DNA of 64,000 nucleotides from Symbiodinium natans. Its lineage: Eukaryota > Sar > Dinophyceae > Suessiales > Symbiodiniaceae. Under the pieces are notes generated by a model, which was not told the origin of the DNA, ran no database searches, and was given only the letters and a program-made list of their open reading frames with translations. The position numbers and the translations under genes are program-made. Shown piece by piece: positions 58,597 to 64,000 of this stretch (its first letter is position 1; every line of letters begins with the position of its first letter). Location: the NCBI GenBank assembly GCA_905221605.1, contig CAJNDS010002569.1:1-64000 (forward strand). Reading direction: 5' to 3'.

Positions 58597-59490
58597 ACTA
58601 TAAACCTGAAAATCCTCTTAAGCCACATCCAACACACCCTGAAACCCATAAGAGGCCTGAACCCTAAGCTCTAAACCCTAAACCCTCAACTCAATCCTCA
58701 ACCCTCAGCCCGCAGCCCTCCCTAATCCGTAAACCCCTAAAGCCCCCTAAGCCGTAAACCCTAAACTTTCCCCAAACCCTCAACCCCAAACCCTAAACCC
58801 TAAACCCTAAACCCCAAACCCCAAACCCTAAACCCTAAACCCTGAACCCTGAACCCTAATCACCCTAAACCCTTTACCCCCCCCCCCTTCCCCTTCCCCT
58901 TCCCCGGACAGAGCGGAGACACGCACAGGGGCGCGCCCGCCGCCGGCGCTCCAAGGTGCGAAGTCCGCCTCGCATCTCGGGCCGAGCCTCGGCTCCTTTG
59001 ATACTTTATGTGGGTTTAGGGTTTGGGGTTTAGGGTTTAGGGTTCAGGGTTTAGGGTTTAGGGTTTAGGGTTTAGGGGGTTGGGGGGGTTTAACCCCTAA
59101 AAGACAACCCTGCTAAACGCTATACACCCTCTAGACCCTATAACCCCTATCAACCCCAATGAACCCCTCGAAACCCTTCTAAACTTCTCGAAACCCCTTC
59201 CAAACCCTTGTAAACCTATATAAACCCGAAGCACCCCTGAAGTACCAAACCCTGAACCGTAAATCCCAAACCCTAAACCCTAAACCCTAGACCCTAAACC
59301 CTAGACCCTAGACCCTAGACCCTAGACCCGAGACTTGGCCAGGGGAGGGCCAGCTCACTGAGTTGAAGTCTGCTTAACGTTTGGGAAATTTCAGAAACTT
59401 TCGTAAAGACTTGGGACGGGACGTTCGCCTGAGACTTATAGTACAGGGTTTAGGGTTTAGGGTTGAGGGTTTAGGGTTTAGGGTTTAGGG

Positions 59491-59544
59491 CCCCCTATTA
59501 TAACCCCAATTGAGGAGTGTGGGTATAAGGAGGAACATCCCAAG
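59491..59544. mobile_element. Partial family 2 element
   Basis: CCCCCTATTATAACCCCAATT with a terminal GGTATAAGGAGGAACATCCCA matches the right half of family 2. The left half is missing and TTTAGGG repeats sit at the break. Confidence 0.55.
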
Positions 59545-59665
59545 TAAAGACCCTCAAAAATCCTCCCAAGAGCTCTGAAACGTAAACCCCCCGAAAAGCC
59601 CAACAAGGCCCAAGAACACCAAACTCCAAACTTTCAACCCTGCCCCACCCTCCCAAAACAAGAAA

Positions 59666-60355
59666 CTAAACCCTAAACCCTAAACCCTAAACCCTAAACC
59701 CTAAACCCTAAACCCTAAACCCTAAACCCTAAACCCTAAACCCTAAACCCTAAACCCTAAAACCCAAACACCCTAAACCCTAAACCCTAAACCCTAAACC
59801 CTAAACCCTAAACCCTAAACCCTAAACCCTAAACCCTAAACCCTAAACCCTAAACCCTAAACCCTAAACCCTAAACCCTAAACCCTACAACACCAAAACC
59901 CTAAAAACCCCGTCCCCCCCAAAAAAACACAAGCCCTCACACCCTTGGAGCCATAAACCCTAAACCCTAAACCCTAAACCCTAAACCCTGAACCCTGAAC
60001 CCTAAACCCTAAATTCCCTCAATTCCTAAACCCTAAACCCTAAACCCTAAACCCTAAACCCTAAACCCTAAACCCTAAACCCTAAACCCTAAACCCTAAA
60101 CCCTAAACCCTAAACCCTACAACAGAAAACCCTAAAAACCCCGTCCCCCCCAAAAAAAAACACAAGCCCTCACACCCTTGGAGCCCTAAACCCTAAACCC
60201 TAAACCCTAAACCCTGAACCCTGAACCCTAAACCCTAAATTCCCTCAATTCCTAAACCCTAAACCCTAAACCCTAAACCCTACGCCCTAAACCCCAAACC
60301 CTAAACCCTAAACCCTAAACCCTAAACCCTAAACCCTGAACCCTAAACCCTAAAC
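59666..60355. repeat. Large CCCTAAA block containing a tandem duplication
   Basis: Near-perfect heptamers at 59666-59885 are followed by two copies of a composite unit with a 230-bp spacing (59884-60025 and 60114-60255). Each copy has CCCTACAACA, a CCGTCCCCCCC/A-run spacer, CACACCCTTGGAGCC, CCCTGAA units and TTCCCTCAATTCC, in that order. Confidence 0.9.
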
Positions 60356-60433
60356 CGAGCGCCTCAGCACAGGCGACCCTCCAGTCTGGCCACAGGTGGG
60401 GTGGGAGGGCCGGCCAAAGCCTTTGTCAAAAGC

Positions 60434-60535
60434 AAGGTTTAGGGTTTAGGGTTTAGGGTTTAGGGTTTAGGGTTTAGGGTTTAGGGTTCAGAGTTTGGGG
60501 TTTAGGGTTGAGGGTTTATGGTTTAGGGTTTAGGA
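60434..60535. repeat. TTTAGGG array
   Basis: About 13 units in G-rich orientation. Confidence 0.95.
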
Positions 60536-60653
60536 ACCTATCGCAGAGTGGGTTGAAAGGTGCCCGTGTAGAAGCCGCACATGCAACCCCAGCTCCAAGC
60601 CCTTCACTCAGAATGGGAGAATAATTCCGTGTGCAACACCCTAAACCCTAAAC

Positions 60654-60758
60654 TTGGGATGTTCCCCCGTATACTAACAGTCGTTAATAGGGATTCTAGT
60701 ACCCCCGTCCCCCTATGATCTTCCCGATTAAGGACAGATAGTAAGGGGGAACATCCCA
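60654..60758. mobile_element. 105-bp hairpin element, family 2, within CCCTAAA repeats
   Basis: TTGGGATGTTCCCCC and GGGGGAACATCCCAA ends. CCCTAAA units touch both ends, so the insertion is inside a telomere-like array. Confidence 0.8.
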
Positions 60759-60819
60759 ACCCTAAACCCTAAGCCCTAAGCCTTAAGCCCTAAGCCATAA
60801 ACCCTAAACCCTAAACCCT

Positions 60820-61574
60820 AAACCCAAAAACCCTGTTCATACTGGTCAGGCGCCAGATTTCCGGCTTCCGGCATCCGTCGCTGAGACGTTGGTGTCTTTG
60901 GAGGTCGGCCGAAGCGCCCCCAAGGGTTGCAGGAGAAATTAGGGTTTGGGGTTTAGGGTTTAGGGTTTCGGGTGTAGGGTGTAGGGTTTAGGGTTTTAAG
61001 GTTGCTTCGGCTGCGAGTTGCGGGTGCAGCTTGCCTGGCGTAGAATGCTGACTCTGTAAAACAGAGATTCAGCTCTGAACGCTGGCGCCATAGTCCTCAT
61101 CACCTCGGTGGAAGCTCAATCGGTTCAGGGGCTAGCTAGGGATAAGGGTTGATCATCACGAGGTTAGGGTTTAGGTTTTAGGGTTTAGGGACTTGGGGTT
61201 TAGTTTTGGCGGAGTGGCTCCACTGCTTGACGAGAATTATGACGCAGCGCACGCAAAGCACGTACATCTGTGCCACAAGCGGGAGCAAAATACCTCCTGT
61301 TTTCTGAGTCGTCGACTTGTTCTGTCACGCTAACCCCAATTCCGAATCGTCACGTCAAAGCGAAGCATGGAAGCATTTCCCAACAGTTCATCAAAGCTCC
61401 TCCCCACCTTTCAAGGACAGACATTGCCAGAGCAACTGCCCAATCATGAACGGTTCCCCCCACGTATTACCAACTACCATTGCTTGACAACCACCATCAG
61501 CTTTGTAGCATGGCTGCCGAAGCCCAGTGAGAAACTCCATCGCAGCTGGTTGGTGTGAGCCAAAGTGTTTGAGA
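60820..61574. other. 5' flank of the ubiquitin-like/RCC1-like gene
   Basis: A short TTTAGGG array (60945-60995) and unique sequence. The 63-codon ORF at 61367-61558 has no motif. No promoter element or spliced-leader acceptor could be fixed. Confidence 0.3.
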
Positions 61575-63187
61575 ATGGATGGCGCGGTCGAACTGTGTGT
61601 CAGTTTGCCCAGTGGCACCAGTACGGTTCTCTCCGCCGCGCGCTGTTGCACGATTCGTGAGCTGAAGCGCAAAGTAGCCGCGGAAGCTGAGTCTTCGGGT
61701 CAAGTCGTCTTGACCCTTGTGGCTCCAGACGGGTGTGTTTTAGAAGAGGGGCAGTCAGTGGAAGCTGCTGGGCTTCATGACGGGGACACCATCACTGCAA
61801 TCAAGACGCAGGCACCGCAGATGGCGGCAACAACGAAACGAACGAACCTGGGCCGCGTGCTGCCAATGAATGGCGCTTTTGCCACGTGCTTTCCTGGATG
61901 CAACTTAGTTGTGGCGTGGGGTGATCCAGAGGCAGGCGGTGACTGCAGCCGAGTGCAGGAGCAGCTTCAAAACGTTCAGCAGATTCAGGCCACGGACGGG
62001 GCATTTGCCGCCATCCTAGCAGATGGGTCAGTGGTCACGTGGGGACATGAATGGCCAGGGGGGGACTCTCGCAAAGTTCAAGCGCAACTTCGCCACGTGA
62101 AGCAGATTCAGGCCACCGCGACGACCTTTGCCGCCATCCGAGCAGACGGATCGGTTGTGACATGGGGAGGCGCCCACCACCCCAAGGACGTTCAGGACCA
62201 GCTACGGAAGATTCATCAAATTCAGAGCAGCCACTAGGGCTTGCTTAAGAAACACCTTAGAATGAACAGGCACGCCTTAAACGGTAGTTGCAAGTTTTGT
62301 TTTTGCTTATGTTTGTCGGGTTCCTGAAGTTAATTCTAGGTCACAACGCCTTTGCCGCAATCCGAGAAGACGGATCAGTGGTGACCTGGGGTAGTTGGAT
62401 CGAACGCTACGACTCCGAGGAAGTTCGAGAGCGGCTGCGAAACGTGCAGGAAATTCAAGCCACGACGGGCGCGTTCGCCGCGATCCTTGCAGATGGTTCA
62501 GTTGTGGCCTGGGGGTTTTCAGATAAAGGTGGTGACTGCAAAAAGGTTGAATCGCAACTGCGAAATGTGAAACACATCCAAGCCACAAATGCTGCTTTTG
62601 CTGCTGTCTTGACAGATGGGTCAGTTGTTGCATGGGGCGATCCAGCTGCAGGTGGTGACTGTAGAGAAGTTCAATCAAGGCTTGGAAATGTGCAACAGAT
62701 CCAGGCTACCCATTTCGCCTTTGCGGCAATTCTGGCAGATGGATCAGTTGTCGCATGGGGTGGTCCCGATGCAGGTGGCGACTGCAGTGAAGTTCAACTG
62801 CAGCTTCGGAATGTGCGGCAGATACAAGCCACAGCTGTTGCATTTGCCGCCATCTTGGCAGATGGATCAGTCGTTGCATGGGGCGATCCCCATGGAGGTG
62901 GCGACTGCAGCCAGATTCAAGAAGAGCTTCGAAGTGTGCAGCAGGTTCAGTCCACACATAGCGCATTTGCTGCGATCCTTGAAGACGAAACGGTGGTGAC
63001 ATGGGGCAGCTCGGCAGGTGGGGGCGACTGCAGTGGAGTTCATGGGCAGCTTCGGAACGTGAAGCAGATTCAGGCCACACATGCCGCATTCGCTGCAGTT
63101 TTGGCAAATGGATCCGTCGTGACATGGGGTGAACCAAGTTCAGGCGGTGACTGCAGCCAAGTGCGAGACCAGTTTGGCGTTCTGTGA
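61575..63187 (+). CDS. Ubiquitin-like domain fused to RCC1-like repeats, two exons
   Basis: Exon 1 (61575-62229) and exon 2 (62340-63187) total 501 codons and join in frame as IQSSHNAF across a 110-nt intron with GC donor (GCCACT) and TTCTAG acceptor. Residues 1-80 (MDGAVELCVSLPSG, IRELKRKVAAEAE, AAGLHDGDTITAI) have the layout of a ubiquitin-like fold but no terminal Gly-Gly. Ten repeats of about 41 residues follow, built on AFAAILADGSVVAWG, GGDC and VQxQLRNVxQIQAT. The W-G and ADGSV positions match RCC1/HERC-type blades, though the units are shorter than classical RCC1 ones. A protein-interaction or ubiquitin-pathway role is inferred only. ATG 61575 is the first ATG of the frame, and no upstream exon was found. 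Confidence 0.8.
62230..62339 (+). other. GC-AG intron of the ubiquitin-like/RCC1-like gene
   Basis: Removing these 110 nt restores the 41-residue repeat period exactly. It is the clearest case of a non-GT donor in the window and contains no telomere-like array. Confidence 0.8.
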
Positions 63188-63356
63188 AGCATGCGTCATG
63201 TTGTGAGCGGCTTGCTCACGGAGAACGGGACACGCTATGTCTGTGGTGAGTTACTGCCTGTTCTAGATTCTCGTCTACGTTCGTTCACTTTGAGTGATGC
63301 GATTGGTCTTTCGTTTCCGAGATGATCGTGCCACCAGCTACCCTAAACCGCTAGTT

Positions 63357-63440
63357 AAACCCTAAACCCTGAACCCTAAACCCTAAACCCTAAACCCTAA
63401 ACCCTAAACCCTAAACCCCAAACCCCAAACCCCTAAACTG
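63357..63440. repeat. CCCTAAA array
   Basis: About ten units with CCCCAAA variants, downstream of the gene. Confidence 0.95.
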
Positions 63441-63913
63441 TATTACTGCTTTTGTCTCTTTGACTTGCGCTCGTAGTTTGTTCGCAGTTTTCACCTGGAG
63501 TGCCCACCCAAGGTTAATGACAGGATTTGTGGTTGTTTTCAGGGGGTTCAGGGTTTAGGGTTTAGGGTTCAGGACAGCTTCGTAAGCGTCACGCGAGACG
63601 CGGCAACTGCGTGAGCTATTTGCAGGCCAGCTGCCCGAAACCCTGAACCCAAACCGCTCAACCCAGCTCAGACCTCAAGCCCAAAATCCTACAGTAACCC
63701 CATCAAAGCGCTACCCCACCTCCCACCCCCCCCCCCCCCCCGCCCGAAATCCTTGAAGTCCTAACACTCTAAACCCCTAAGGACCCAAAACCCGAAACCC
63801 CAAGCCCATCGGAGCAACCCTAAAACCCTAAAACCCTAAACCCCTAAACCCCGAAACCCTAAACCCTAAACCCTAAACCCTAAAACCCTAAACCCTCCCA
63901 AACTTCTTCAGAG

Positions 63914-63969
63914 CCATGCAGCCGCCAAAGATCAGCGAGCTTGCCCCGGACCAGGCGCGGGCCTTAGGA
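63914..63969 (+). CDS. Candidate exon at the window edge
   Basis: After TTCTTCAGAGCC an ATG starts MQPPKISELAPDQARAL, which reads as helical protein sequence, then GGG and TAA. Whether it is a first exon or chance cannot be decided before the window ends. Confidence 0.3.
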
Positions 63970-64000
63970 GGGGGTTAAAAACTCTTTGTGGTACTTTACT

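Noticed and set aside
1-64000. tRNA, rRNA or organellar genes
   Set aside because: No cloverleaf-like or rRNA-like segment was noticed on either strand by eye. A covariance-model scan would be needed to exclude small RNAs.

Overview
The window looks like nuclear DNA of a dinoflagellate. The evidence is: dispersed arrays of the plant/alveolate-type telomeric heptamer (TTTAGGG/CCCTAAA) in both orientations through nearly all non-coding sequence; genes cut into tiny exons whose intron donors are GT, GC or GA with AG acceptors, often AG|G; cold-shock-domain and RCC1-like repeat proteins; and a Ty1/copia-type retroelement. No rRNA, tRNA, CRISPR array or bacterial-type operon was seen. The species cannot be named from this sequence.

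Layout. 1-6.2 kb: a GC-rich 9-bp minisatellite, then islands of unique sequence between telomere-like arrays. 6.224-15.138 kb: one apparently full-length, young LTR retrotransposon (131/132-bp LTRs, initiator-tRNA-Met-like primer site, Gag and Pol in one frame split by a single TAG, and a second-frame ORF inside Pol). 15.1-35 kb: telomere-like arrays, microsatellites, short fold-back (MITE- or introner-like) elements, a 1.3-kb fold-back structure at 18.7-20.0 kb, a GC-rich repeat island with a long palindrome (23.3-24.9 kb), a 270-bp G/T tract, and a few weak exon candidates. 35.6-42.2 kb: a + strand gene of small exons that join in phase into at least two cold-shock domains and probably end in a (GGGGYS)n tail. 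44-55.6 kb: further cold-shock exons, probably a second gene ending in a Gly/Lys-rich tail.

Between two of those later exons (44.88 and 51.1 kb) lie a two-exon RCC1-like gene (46.17-47.04 kb) and a strikingly AT-rich block (47.1-50.4 kb) with a broken DDE integrase, a DNA-polymerase-B-like N-terminal fragment and small ORFs. That block reads as a decayed Polinton-like or virus-like element. The interval is bracketed by two related fold-back repeats in opposite orientation (45.69-45.90 and 50.42-50.66 kb). 55.6-61.3 kb is mostly telomere-like arrays. 61.575-63.187 kb is a complete two-exon gene with a ubiquitin-like N terminus and ten 41-residue RCC1-like repeats, split by a GC-AG intron.

How it fits together: a few host genes with repeat-rich introns, invaded by one retrotransposon, one probable virus-like DNA element and several families of small hairpin elements. 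The retrotransposon and several hairpins sit directly in or against telomere-like repeats. Exon calls outside the recognisable domains are tentative, because they rest on reading frame and splice-site fit alone.
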